DNA of 64,000 nt from Candidatus Zixiibacteriota bacterium (GTDB lineage Bacteria; Zixibacteria; MSB-5A5; GN15; JAAZOE01), in NCBI GenBank assembly GCA_023138975.1, contig JAGLON010000017.1:62001-126000 (forward strand), in the 5' to 3' direction. Positions 24,956-33,515 of the stretch are shown piece by piece (positions within the stretch are counted from its first letter, which is position 1; every line of letters begins with the position of its first letter). The notes beneath the pieces were generated by a model. It made no database searches. It saw only the letters and a list, made by a program, of their open reading frames with translations, and was not told the DNA's origin. A program made the translations under genes and the position numbers.

Positions 24956-25456
24956 ATGCTAACATCTCTCTTGCAAAAAAAGAGAACCGAAGTTCTGGAT
25001 AAATGGTTATCGCTCCTGGTAAACACCTATCCTCCCGAAAGCGTCAATTTTTTCCTGAATAAAAAGAATCAATTTGCCAATCCCGTCGGCTGTACCTTCG
25101 CCAAAGAACTCGGGATTCTTTTGGACTCGCTCATCGGCGACCAAAATGCCGAGGTTATATCCGGGGCGCTTCATACTATCAACAAAATTCGGGCTGTTCA
25201 GGATTTTTCCGCTTCCGAAGCGGTAGCATATATCTTCTTCCTCAAAACCGCAATCCGGGAGGAATTAGGGGATGAGCTTAAGGACACAAAAGTATTAAAA
25301 GAGTTGTTGTCGCTGGAATCCGCCATTGACGGTATGGGGCTTATCGCCTTTGATACCTATATGCAAAACCGGGAAACGCTGAATCAGATTAAATTCTCTG
25401 ATTTCAAAAGACGCTCGGAATTTTTCGGTGGAGGCCGCAAACGTTCGGACAGCTAA
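24956..25456 (+). CDS. RsbRD_N-domain protein of the dsr operon
   Basis: A 166-residue soluble, helical protein resembling the N-terminal domain of RsbR/RsbRD stressosome proteins (KKRTEVLDKWLSLLVNTYPPE, then FSASEAVAYIFFLKTAIREE). It has no STAS domain and no cofactor motif. Proteins of this kind stand upstream of dsrM in several sulfate reducers, so the position is conserved, but their function is not known to me. A GAGGAA site precedes the ATG. It ends with a short Gly/Arg/Ser-rich tail (GGGRKRSDS). A sensory or assembly role for DsrMKJOP is possible, by inference only. Confidence 0.75.
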   Translation: MLTSLLQKKRTEVLDKWLSLLVNTYPPESVNFFLNKKNQFANPVGCTFAKELGILLDSLIGDQNAEVISGALHTINKIRAVQDFSASEAVAYIFFLKTAIREELGDELKDTKVLKELLSLESAIDGMGLIAFDTYMQNRETLNQIKFSDFKRRSEFFGGGRKRSDS

Positions 25457-25473
25457 GAGATAAGGGGAGTTCG

Positions 25474-25518
25474 ATGATGGCAACATCATTTCATAGTAAT
25501 AACGAGAAGGGAGGCTGA
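25474..25518 (+). CDS. Possible 14-codon ORF before dsrM (MMATSFHSNNEKGG)
   Basis: ATG at 25474 has a good ribosome site (AGGGGAG, 5-7 bases away), and the frame closes with TGA 6 bp before the dsrM ATG. The dsrM ribosome site GGGAGG lies inside it. It may be a translational-coupling leader or chance. Confidence 0.25.
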   Translation: MMATSFHSNNEKGG

Positions 25519-25523
25519 CGAAG

Positions 25524-26513
25524 ATGCACGTAATTAGTTCTCTCTTCATTCTGGCTTTACTGATCGGACTGGTTTTTCTCGGGGTAGGTGTGCTTGATCT
25601 GCAGTATCTTTTCGGGGTTATTATCCCGTATGCCGCAATCACCCTGTTTTTAGCCGGTGTTATCCTCAAAGTACTTAAATGGGCGGGCGCTCCGGTGCCG
25701 TTCCGTATACCAACGACCTGCGGACAGCAAAAGTCGCTCTCCTTTATCAAGGCCGACAATCTTGAAGCTCCGCATAATATCTGGGGCGTCCTAGGTCGGA
25801 TGATTCTGGAAGTTTTCTTTTTCCGTTCACTATTCCGAAATACCAAAACAGAAATTAAAGACGAGAAAATTGTTTATGGCTCTGATAAACTTTTATGGGC
25901 AGCCGGACTGGCTTTTCATTACTCATTTTTGTTTATCTTTCTGCGCCATTTTAAGTTTTTCGCCGAACCGGTTCCTCAACTAATGAGCATCATGCAGAAA
26001 CTCGATGGCTTTTTCCAAATCGGAGTACCGGAACTGTTTCTCACTGACATCGTATTCATTGGCGCAGTAACGGTTTTATTCATCCGCCGGGTTGTAATTC
26101 CTCAAGTACGCTACATCTCACTGCCGGCTGATTATTTCCCGCTGTACCTGATACTAGGCATTGGCGGAACCGGTATCTGCATGCGATATTTCTCCAAAGT
26201 TGATATAGTTGCGATCAAGCAACTCGCAACTGGACTTATAAGCTTGAATCCGATAGTTCCCGAAGGCATAGGCATAATGTTCTTTATCCACTTCTTCCTG
26301 GTGTGCGTTCTCTTCGTTTATTTCCCGTTCTCCAAATTGATGCACTTCGCAGGTGTCTTTATGTCTCCAACCCGCAACCTAATAAACAACAGCCGCGTGA
26401 AGCGTCACATTAACCCCTGGAATCCCGAAGTCAAGGTGCATACCTATGCCGAATGGGAAGATGAGTTCCGGGAAGTTATGAAAGACGCCGGAATGCCTTT
26501 GGAGAAGGAGTAG
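25524..26513 (+). CDS. dsrM: DsrM, membrane cytochrome b subunit
   Basis: A 329-residue NarI-like integral membrane protein of the DsrMKJOP complex, thought to oxidise menaquinol and pass electrons to DsrK. Five to six hydrophobic helices are visible, starting with ISSLFILALLIGLVFLGVGV. Candidate haem-ligand histidines occur in helices such as LAFHYSFLFIFLRHFKFF and GIMFFIHFFLVCVLFVYF. The C-terminus is hydrophilic (YAEWEDEFREVMKDAGM), as is usual for DsrM. GGGAGG lies before the ATG. dsrK starts 3 bp after the stop. Confidence 0.93.
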   Translation: MHVISSLFILALLIGLVFLGVGVLDLQYLFGVIIPYAAITLFLAGVILKVLKWAGAPVPFRIPTTCGQQKSLSFIKADNLEAPHNIWGVLGRMILEVFFFRSLFRNTKTEIKDEKIVYGSDKLLWAAGLAFHYSFLFIFLRHFKFFAEPVPQLMSIMQKLDGFFQIGVPELFLTDIVFIGAVTVLFIRRVVIPQVRYISLPADYFPLYLILGIGGTGICMRYFSKVDIVAIKQLATGLISLNPIVPEGIGIMFFIHFFLVCVLFVYFPFSKLMHFAGVFMSPTRNLINNSRVKRHINPWNPEVKVHTYAEWEDEFREVMKDAGMPLEKE

Positions 26514-26516
26514 CTT

Positions 26517-28139
26517 ATGGCAGAAAAACTGATAAAACCAGAGGATCTGGCCCGCGGAATCAGCTATAAGCATCCGGAAAAAGACTGGCGCGATGTCCCG
26601 ACAGAAATGAAAAAAGGGTGCATCAACTATGGTGCTCTTCCGGCTAGTGCTGATTATCTTGACTTGCCAAACGTCAAAAAATGGCAGCCGATGCATGACG
26701 ACTGGCAATTACCGGAAAACTGGAAAGAGATTATTTTTGAAGGCTTGAAAGAGCGGCTCAAAAAATTCCGGTCACTGCAGTTATTCATGGATGTTTGCGT
26801 CCGCTGTGGCGCCTGCGCCGATAAATGTCATTTTTATATCGGTTCGGGTGATCCGAAAAACATGCCGGTCCTGCGCGCGGAACTGTTGCGTGCCGTGTAC
26901 CGCAGTAACTTTACCCTGGCTGGAAAGATTCTCGGCCGGATGGCCGGCGGTCGCGAGTTGACCAAAGATGTCATCAAAGAATGGTTCTTCTATTTTTACC
27001 AATGTACGGAATGCCGCCGTTGCTCGGTCTTTTGCCCTTACGGCATCGATACCGCCGAAATCACGATGATGGTTCGCGAACTCCTGAACCTTCTCGGACT
27101 CGGTATCGATTGGATTACGACTCCAGCCGCAAACTGTTTCCGCACCGGAAACCATCTTGGTATTCAACCGCACGGATTCAAAGATTCTGTTGATTTCGCG
27201 GTTGATGACCTTGAGGAAAACTGCGGTGTACGAGTTGAGGCTCCAATAAATAAAAAGGGTGCGGAAGTATTAGTCGTAGTTCCTTCGGCAGATTATTTCG
27301 GCGACCCTCATTATTATGGATTCCTCGGCTACATGGCCTTATTCCATGAAATCGGTTTGGATTATACTTTCAGCGCTTTTGCGTCGGAAGGGGGCAACTT
27401 TGGCTTATTCCATTCCAATGAGATGATGAAACGCCTCAACAATAAGATTTATGCCGAAGCCAAACGCCTCGGGGTAAAATGGATTATTGGCGCAGAGTGC
27501 GGGCACATGTGGCGCGTTCTTCATCAATATATGGATACGATGAATGGCCCGGCCGATTTCCTCGAGGAACCGGTATCCCCAATTACGGGAACGAAGTTTG
27601 AAAATGCTAAAGCGACGAAGATGGTTCATATCTGTGAATTCACCGCCGATTTGATCAAACACAACAAAATCAAACTCGACCCCAGCCGTAATAACCATTG
27701 GAATGTCACTTACCACGATTCGTGCAACACCGCTCGAGGAATGGGACTTCTTGAAGAACCTCGTTATATTCTCAAGAATACCTGCAACAAATTCCACGAA
27801 ATGCCGGAAAACACGATTCGTGAACAGACCTTCTGTTGCGGCAGCGGCTCCGGTATCGGAACCGACGAGAATCTCGAAATGCGCATGCGCGGAGGATTCC
27901 CGCGAGCCAATGCTGTTAAATATGTCCAAGAGAAACACGGCGTCAATCTCTTAACATGTATCTGTGCTATCGACAAAGCAACTTTACCGCCACTCCTGCA
28001 ATACTGGGTGCCGGGAGTCGAGGTTGCTGCCATTCATGAGCTGGTCGGAAACGCCCTGGTCATGACGGGAGAAAACGATAGGTCGATTGATCTGCGCGGA
28101 GACAAAATGGGCGGAAAGGAGGATACTGAGGATGTATGA
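26517..28139 (+). CDS. dsrK: DsrK, HdrD-like iron-sulfur subunit
   Basis: A 540-residue cytoplasmic, membrane-associated subunit that is the likely site where the DsrC trisulfide is reduced. Two [4Fe-4S] motifs are seen (CVRCGACADKCHFYIGSG and CTECRRCSVFCPYG). One CCG-type domain is clear at the C-terminus (TFCCGSGSGIGTDENLEMR), as in HdrD-type subunits, with further cysteines in ECGHMW and YHDSCNTARG. GGAG lies before the ATG. The last codons overlap the dsrJ start in another frame. Confidence 0.95.
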   Translation: MAEKLIKPEDLARGISYKHPEKDWRDVPTEMKKGCINYGALPASADYLDLPNVKKWQPMHDDWQLPENWKEIIFEGLKERLKKFRSLQLFMDVCVRCGACADKCHFYIGSGDPKNMPVLRAELLRAVYRSNFTLAGKILGRMAGGRELTKDVIKEWFFYFYQCTECRRCSVFCPYGIDTAEITMMVRELLNLLGLGIDWITTPAANCFRTGNHLGIQPHGFKDSVDFAVDDLEENCGVRVEAPINKKGAEVLVVVPSADYFGDPHYYGFLGYMALFHEIGLDYTFSAFASEGGNFGLFHSNEMMKRLNNKIYAEAKRLGVKWIIGAECGHMWRVLHQYMDTMNGPADFLEEPVSPITGTKFENAKATKMVHICEFTADLIKHNKIKLDPSRNNHWNVTYHDSCNTARGMGLLEEPRYILKNTCNKFHEMPENTIREQTFCCGSGSGIGTDENLEMRMRGGFPRANAVKYVQEKHGVNLLTCICAIDKATLPPLLQYWVPGVEVAAIHELVGNALVMTGENDRSIDLRGDKMGGKEDTEDV

Positions 28140-28518
28140 TTCTCCGAAAGTCCTTCTGGGACTGGTTATCTTCCTCGTACTGATCACTTTCCCGATCTGG
28201 TATAATATCGCCGGTGGAACCGCCGAATATGTACCGGAATTGGAAAAGCCGGTCAAGGGCGAAAACTGTGTTGCGGATACCGAATATATGCGCTCTTCGC
28301 ACATGGATTTACTGAATACCTGGCGTAACGAGGTTGTCCGTGACGGCGACCGAGTTTATACCGCGCCTGACGGCAAGAAGTACAACAAGAGTCTGTCCCA
28401 GACCTGTCTTGATTGTCATTCCAATAAGGAAGGCTTTTGTGATAAGTGCCACGATTATCTTAAAATCGAGCCTTATTGCTGGGACTGTCACATCATTCCT
28501 GGAAAGGAGATGAAGTGA
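28132..28518 (+). CDS. dsrJ: DsrJ, triheme cytochrome c subunit
   Basis: A 128-residue periplasmic cytochrome anchored by one N-terminal helix (KVLLGLVIFLVLITFPIWY). It has exactly three CxxCH haem sites (CLDCH, CDKCH, CWDCH), as known for DsrJ. The ORF track starts at 28087, but the ATG at 28132, overlapping the dsrK stop and behind AGGAGG, fits far better because it begins straight with the anchor helix. The stop overlaps the dsrO start (TGATG). Confidence 0.94.
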   Translation: MYDSPKVLLGLVIFLVLITFPIWYNIAGGTAEYVPELEKPVKGENCVADTEYMRSSHMDLLNTWRNEVVRDGDRVYTAPDGKKYNKSLSQTCLDCHSNKEGFCDKCHDYLKIEPYCWDCHIIPGKEMK

Positions 28519-29309
28519 TGGCGGTAGATAGAAGGAAATTTCTGAAGGCCGCTGGGCTCGTCGCTTTTGGCGTTGCAGCCAGCCCGTTGACTTCGGCAGC
28601 TCAGGAAGTAGATTCGCTCAACCTTATCAAACCCGAAGAGCTCCTCCAGGAGAAACCTCTGACGGCCAAACGTTGGGCCATGGTCATAGATTTAAAGAAA
28701 TGTCTCGATCATGAGAACGTAAAAGATTGTGCTAAGGCGTGTCATGAAGAACATAACGTTCCCTTCTTCGATAATCCTAAAGACGAGATCAAATGGATTT
28801 GGGATGAAGAATTTCATAACGCCTTTCACGAAGCCAATCATGAGCATATTGCGGAGAAGTACCATCATATCAAAGTACCTGTACTGTGTAATCACTGCGA
28901 CAATCCTCCCTGCGTTCGGGTCTGCCCGACTCAGGCGACTTGGCGCCGTGAAAAAGATGGTATCGTGATGATGGACTGGCACCGCTGTATCGGATGCCGC
29001 TACTGCATAGTAGCCTGTCCCTACGGCTCGCGTAGCTTTAACTGGCGCGACCCTCGTCCGCATATTGAAAAAATAAATGAGAACTTCCCCCGCCGTATGC
29101 GAGGTGTCGTCGAAAAATGCACCTTCTGCGAAGAACGGCTGGCCAAAGGTCAGATACCGGCCTGCGTAGAAGTCGCTAAAAACGACGCTATTGTATTTGG
29201 CGATCTGGAAGATCCGAATTCTAAAGTACGTGAACTGCTTCGCGAACGCTTCTCTTTAAGACGCAAAGCGGCTCTTGGAACTCAACCCGAAGTTTATTAC
29301 CTGGTGTGA
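28518..29309 (+). CDS. dsrO: DsrO, Tat-exported ferredoxin-like subunit
   Basis: A 263-residue periplasmic iron-sulfur protein. The start has a twin-arginine signal (VDRRKFLKAAG) followed by a hydrophobic stretch ending SAAQ. Several [4Fe-4S] motifs are seen (CNHCDNPPCVRVCPT, CIGCRYCIVACPYG, CTFCEERL, and the N-terminal CLDHENVKDCAKAC). This is the usual DMSO-reductase-beta-like arrangement of DsrO. The ATG at 28518 overlaps the dsrJ stop; the longer ORF starting at 28476 would hide the Tat signal. It should pair with DsrP. Confidence 0.94.
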   Translation: MAVDRRKFLKAAGLVAFGVAASPLTSAAQEVDSLNLIKPEELLQEKPLTAKRWAMVIDLKKCLDHENVKDCAKACHEEHNVPFFDNPKDEIKWIWDEEFHNAFHEANHEHIAEKYHHIKVPVLCNHCDNPPCVRVCPTQATWRREKDGIVMMDWHRCIGCRYCIVACPYGSRSFNWRDPRPHIEKINENFPRRMRGVVEKCTFCEERLAKGQIPACVEVAKNDAIVFGDLEDPNSKVRELLRERFSLRRKAALGTQPEVYYLV

Positions 29310-29316
29310 GGAGAAT

Positions 29317-30471
29317 ATGTTAGAAAAAGCACTTAGTGGAGATAAACGTTACTGGACATGGATAGCGTTTCTGCTTCTGGTTATCGGGGTTGGGACCTTG
29401 GCGTACCTCAAGCAGTACAATGAAGGGTTAGGCATCACCGGCCTCAGCCGTGACGTAACCTGGGGATTTTATATCGCTCAGCTGACTTTTTTAGTCGGTG
29501 TCGCAGCCTCAGCGGTCATGGTTGTTTTACCCTATTATTTGCATAATTTCAAGGCTTTCGGGAAAATCACCATCTTAGGTGAATTTCTCGCGATTGCCAG
29601 TGTGATTATGTGTATGACTTTTGTCTTTGTGGATCTGGGACAACCGACCCGTATGGTCAATATGTTTCTGTATCCATCACTCAATTCTGTCCTTTTTTGG
29701 GATAGTGTTGTACTATCGGTGTATCTGCTTCTCAATCTGTTAATCAGCTGGGTGATGCTGGGAGCGGAGAAGAAAGATATAGCACCGCCGAAATGGATCA
29801 AACCGCTTATTTATCTATCGATCCCATGGGCGGTCTCAATTCATACCGTAACGGCGTTCTTGTATTCCGGTTTGGCCGCTCGCCCGTTCTGGCTGTCGGC
29901 CGTTATTGCTCCCCGGTTTTTGGCGTCGGCGTTTGCCGCCGGTCCTGCTTTGCTGATCATAATTTGTATGCTTCTAAGAAAGCTGACCAAATTTGATGCA
30001 GGCGATAAGGCTATCGACAAACTGGCTGTCATTATGACTTACGCCATGAGCATTAATATTTTCTTGATTCTCATGGAGCTGTTCACAGCTCTCTATAGTG
30101 GTATCCCCGAACATATATCCCATTTTGAGTACTTATTCCTCGGCATCGGAGACAAAACGGCGCTGGTTCCCTGGATGTGGTTCTCGATCTTTTTGGCGAT
30201 AGTATCGTTGATAATACTGCATTTCCCAAAACTGCGGGCAAATTATAACCTGCTGGCCTTGGGATCTGTTGCGGTGTTCTTTTCAATTTGGATTGATAAA
30301 GGCATGGGTATGGTCGTCACTGGATTCGTTCCGAATCCGCTCGGTATTGTAACAGAATACCTGCCGACTTTACCTGAAGTTCTGATTACTATCGGAATCT
30401 ACGCTCTGGGAGCGCTGATTGTAACCGGATTGTATAAAATAGCTCTGGCGGTGAAAGAAAAAGCCGCATAG
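29317..30471 (+). CDS. dsrP: DsrP, NrfD-like membrane subunit
   Basis: A 384-residue integral membrane protein of the NrfD/PsrC family with about ten hydrophobic helices, from WTWIAFLLLVIGVGTLAYL to VLITIGIYALGALIVTGLY. It is expected to bind menaquinone and exchange electrons with DsrO/DsrJ. The ATG at 29317 lies behind GAGGAG just after the dsrO stop; the ORF-track start at 29275 lies inside dsrO. It is the last gene of the dsrM block and is followed by a strong terminator. Confidence 0.94.
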   Translation: MLEKALSGDKRYWTWIAFLLLVIGVGTLAYLKQYNEGLGITGLSRDVTWGFYIAQLTFLVGVAASAVMVVLPYYLHNFKAFGKITILGEFLAIASVIMCMTFVFVDLGQPTRMVNMFLYPSLNSVLFWDSVVLSVYLLLNLLISWVMLGAEKKDIAPPKWIKPLIYLSIPWAVSIHTVTAFLYSGLAARPFWLSAVIAPRFLASAFAAGPALLIIICMLLRKLTKFDAGDKAIDKLAVIMTYAMSINIFLILMELFTALYSGIPEHISHFEYLFLGIGDKTALVPWMWFSIFLAIVSLIILHFPKLRANYNLLALGSVAVFFSIWIDKGMGMVVTGFVPNPLGIVTEYLPTLPEVLITIGIYALGALIVTGLYKIALAVKEKAA

Positions 30472-30500
30472 ACTTGATTATATTTTCAAATTGATTATAT

Positions 30501-30534
30501 ACGGACGGGAAAATTCCCGTCCGTTTTTTATTGC
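30501..30534 (+). terminator. Rho-independent terminator closing the dsr operon
   Basis: ACGGACGGGAA pairs with TTCCCGTCCGT around AA and is followed by TTTTTT (stem 30501-30524). It lies 30 bp after the dsrP stop, so the genes from 30.6 kb on form a separate transcript. Confidence 0.92.
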
Positions 30535-30595
30535 GGGCGAATGACTTGTGAGTAATTACGGCTGCTCAACAGCCGTTAAAAGATAAGAGATAGAT

Positions 30596-32266
30596 ATGGA
30601 AAAATCAGATGTTGTAATCATCGGAGGCGTCGCCGCCGGACCGAAAACAGCCGCCACGCTGGCTCGCCGAAACGGCGCTTTATCCATTACTCTGTTCCAA
30701 AAAGAAGACCTTTTATCATATGGGTCATGCGGTCTACCCTATTTTGCTTCAGGAGACATCGAATCATTCAACGGGTTAGTGGAAACCTCGTACGGCATTG
30801 CCCGGGACGCTGATTTTTTTGAAAACATAAAAGGATTTAAAGCCGTGACCGGGGCTGAAGTTATAGAGATCAACAGAGATGAAAAATATATTATCATCAA
30901 GATGCTCAAATCCGGCGAAACGATCAAGCATGGTTACGATAAGTTAGTCATTGCCACCGGAGCCAATGCGATCAAGCCCCCTTTTCCAGTTGCCGAAAGT
31001 AGTAAAATCAGTTCCTTTACCCGCCCCGATGACGCAATTGCATTTCGAAAAGCGGCCCAAACCGGACAAGTGGGCAAAGTCGTAATTATTGGCGGTGGCT
31101 TCATCGGATGCGAAATGACAGAAGCCTGTGCCGGATTATGGGGTATCGAGACCGTTCTTATTGAACGGGAAAACCAAATCATGCCCTTTGTCCTTGATAA
31201 AGAAATGGCTGAAATTGCCAAACGGGAGATGACACGCCAGGATATCAAGGTTCTTACCGGTGCCGAAGTACAGAAGGTCGAACTCGACAGCGACAACAAT
31301 CCGGTAGTATACATTGATGGACATGCCCCTATCACAGCTGACTACGTTTTCCTTTGTCTCGGTGTCAAACCGGAAGTGACTCTGGCAAAAAACACCGGCC
31401 TTACTATTGGTAAAACCGGAGCCATTGCGGTAAACTCTCACTTACAAACATCAGACGACAATATCTACGCCGGCGGTGATTGCATTGAAAATAAAAACAA
31501 AATTACCGGCCAGCCATTTTTTATTCCTATGGGCTCATTGGCAAATCGCCATGGGCGGGTAATTGCCGAAAACATCACCGGCAATAAGGCTGAATTTTCT
31601 GGAGTTTTGGGAGCCTTCTTAGTCAAAGTTTTTGATACCAACGTCGGCGCCGTCGGACTGTCACAAATGAGTGCAGAAAAAGCCGGACTAAAAACAAACG
31701 CCGTCTGGGGTACATTCCCGGATAAGCCTGACTATTATCCGGAAAGCCAAGTCTTTGTGCTTAAACTAATCTATGACGCTGACACCAAACGAGTCTTGGG
31801 TTTGCAGGCGGTCGGCGCGGGAGATATCTGCCGCCGGATAGATTCAATGTCAGCCCTGCTTCAGCAAAACGCAACCCTGGATACTTTAATTGACTTTGAA
31901 CACGGTTATGCACCACCCTATTCCGATGCTTTAGATCCGCTGCACCATCTGGCCGCGATGGCCAAATCAGGTTTTGATTTCATTAGTCCCTTGACCAATG
32001 ATGAAAAAGACGCATATCTCTGGCTTGACGTGCGTGAGACCTCAGAATTCGAGGAAGCTGCCTGGCCGGATGAGATGAAAAACCGTATTAAAAATATCCC
32101 CCTGGGAAAATTACGTAGCCGAGCCAAGGAACTTGATACAGGCAGACCAATATTAGTAACCTGCATGCGAGGTCTTCGATCTTATCAGGCGGCAGTGATC
32201 CTCAAGCAGTCAGGGTTTGATAACGTACATATTCTAAGCGGTGGATTCGAGGCTTCACAACAATGA
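30596..32266 (+). CDS. CoA-disulfide reductase-like flavoprotein fused to rhodanese
   Basis: A 556-residue pyridine-nucleotide-disulfide oxidoreductase. The FAD fold (VVIIGGVAAGPKTAATLARR), the active-site Cys in YGSCGLPY, the NAD(P)H fold (VVIIGGGFIGCEMTEACAG) and the FAD motif (NIYAGGDC) place it with CoA-disulfide and NADH-dependent persulfide reductases. Residues about 465-556 are a rhodanese domain (YLWLDVRETSEFEE) with a catalytic loop CMRGLRS that holds the persulfide Cys. Such fusions reduce CoA-persulfide, polysulfide or elemental sulfur. Position between dsrP and hemA suggests sulfane-sulfur handling tied to sulfate reduction, by inference. The upstream terminator argues for its own promoter, which I could not identify. 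Confidence 0.88.
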   Translation: MEKSDVVIIGGVAAGPKTAATLARRNGALSITLFQKEDLLSYGSCGLPYFASGDIESFNGLVETSYGIARDADFFENIKGFKAVTGAEVIEINRDEKYIIIKMLKSGETIKHGYDKLVIATGANAIKPPFPVAESSKISSFTRPDDAIAFRKAAQTGQVGKVVIIGGGFIGCEMTEACAGLWGIETVLIERENQIMPFVLDKEMAEIAKREMTRQDIKVLTGAEVQKVELDSDNNPVVYIDGHAPITADYVFLCLGVKPEVTLAKNTGLTIGKTGAIAVNSHLQTSDDNIYAGGDCIENKNKITGQPFFIPMGSLANRHGRVIAENITGNKAEFSGVLGAFLVKVFDTNVGAVGLSQMSAEKAGLKTNAVWGTFPDKPDYYPESQVFVLKLIYDADTKRVLGLQAVGAGDICRRIDSMSALLQQNATLDTLIDFEHGYAPPYSDALDPLHHLAAMAKSGFDFISPLTNDEKDAYLWLDVRETSEFEEAAWPDEMKNRIKNIPLGKLRSRAKELDTGRPILVTCMRGLRSYQAAVILKQSGFDNVHILSGGFEASQQ

Positions 32267-32293
32267 GTTTAACTTTCTTAGGAGCAATTATAC

Positions 32294-33511
32294 ATGCTTC
32301 CCTGTAACTGGCGATTATTGCTTTGCGGTATTAATCATACAACGGCATCGTTGGAACAAAGAGAACCTCTGCAGCTAAGTCGCGATGAATTGGCTCCGGC
32401 CAATGCGGCGATATTCAAACAAAACGGCCTGAAAGAGGCTATTGTTGTCTCGACTTGCAATCGAATCGAGTTTTATTTAATCGCCGAACTCCATCGCGAA
32501 GCCTTTGAAATTGTAGCTGAATTCTATCAAAATTCCAAGCAAATAGATATCTTGCCTCTCAAAGAACAGTTCTATATTAAAAAAGATAAACATGTTGTCG
32601 ACCATCTCTTTCGGGTAACCTCTGGAATTGATTCAATGGTCTTGGGCGAAAACCAGATTATGGGCCAGGGAAAAGAAGCTTATTCCGCCTCCTGCGCCGC
32701 CAAATCGGCCGGAAAAATTATCCATCGGCTATTTCATCAAGCCTTTAGAATAGGCAAACAGGTTCGCACCAATACCGAGTTGGGCAAAGGCGCTTGTTCG
32801 GTCGCCAGCGCCACCATTGACCTCCTTAGGACGAAAATTAAAGCCATAGAAAATCCGACGATTTTGTTTATCGGTTTGAATAAAATGATAACGCTGGCGG
32901 TATCCCGCCTTAATCGCTACGGCTATAACAATTTCATCTTTGCCAATCGAACCAGAGAAAAAGCTGTCGAGTTCGGACAGCAGTATCATGTTGACGGATT
33001 CGGACTTGATAATCTCGCCGATTTATTGAGCCAGGCGGATGTTGTTGTATCATGTACCGGAGCAGATGAAGCCATCATAGACGATAACCTGATCAGCAAA
33101 GCACTAAGTTTGAATGAGAACAAACAATTGCTGATCGCCGACATGGCTGTTCCTCGCGATGTAGATATAAAACAGGATTACCCCGGTCTTGAGATTTACG
33201 ACCTGGAAGCTGTGCAAGAATTCGTCAAGGAAAAACAGGCGAAGCGTCGCGATGCTATTCCTCAAGCGGAAAGAATTATCGAATACAAGCTGGAGCAGTT
33301 TGTATATTGGTACGACAGTGTCCGTCACGAGCCAGCTTATAATGATCTTGGCGAGGCTTATGAACGAACCCGCGAGCATGAAATGAAAAAAATTATGCCG
33401 ATGCTGGATGAAGACAGTCGCGAGTTGGTTGACAGAGCGACTAAACGATTGATAAATAAACTTTTACATATAAAGAACCGTTCCCAAAGTAAAGCGGAAC
33501 AAACGGAGTAA
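32294..33511 (+). CDS. hemA: HemA, glutamyl-tRNA reductase
   Basis: A 405-residue enzyme that makes glutamate-1-semialdehyde from charged tRNA-Glu, the first step of C5 tetrapyrrole synthesis. Typical marks are CGINHTTASLEQREPL, the catalytic Cys in VVSTCNRIEFY, and SGIDSMVLGENQIMGQ. The NADPH-binding turn is odd: the family's usual IGAGEMG is replaced by IGLNKM, so a conserved glycine is missing. Dimerisation helices at the end are present. It leads a run with the two siroheme genes, 5 and 9 bp apart, so supply of siroheme for DsrAB is the clear purpose. hemL, hemB and hemC are not in the window. Confidence 0.93.
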   Translation: MLPCNWRLLLCGINHTTASLEQREPLQLSRDELAPANAAIFKQNGLKEAIVVSTCNRIEFYLIAELHREAFEIVAEFYQNSKQIDILPLKEQFYIKKDKHVVDHLFRVTSGIDSMVLGENQIMGQGKEAYSASCAAKSAGKIIHRLFHQAFRIGKQVRTNTELGKGACSVASATIDLLRTKIKAIENPTILFIGLNKMITLAVSRLNRYGYNNFIFANRTREKAVEFGQQYHVDGFGLDNLADLLSQADVVVSCTGADEAIIDDNLISKALSLNENKQLLIADMAVPRDVDIKQDYPGLEIYDLEAVQEFVKEKQAKRRDAIPQAERIIEYKLEQFVYWYDSVRHEPAYNDLGEAYERTREHEMKKIMPMLDEDSRELVDRATKRLINKLLHIKNRSQSKAEQTE

Positions 33512-33515
33512 CAAC

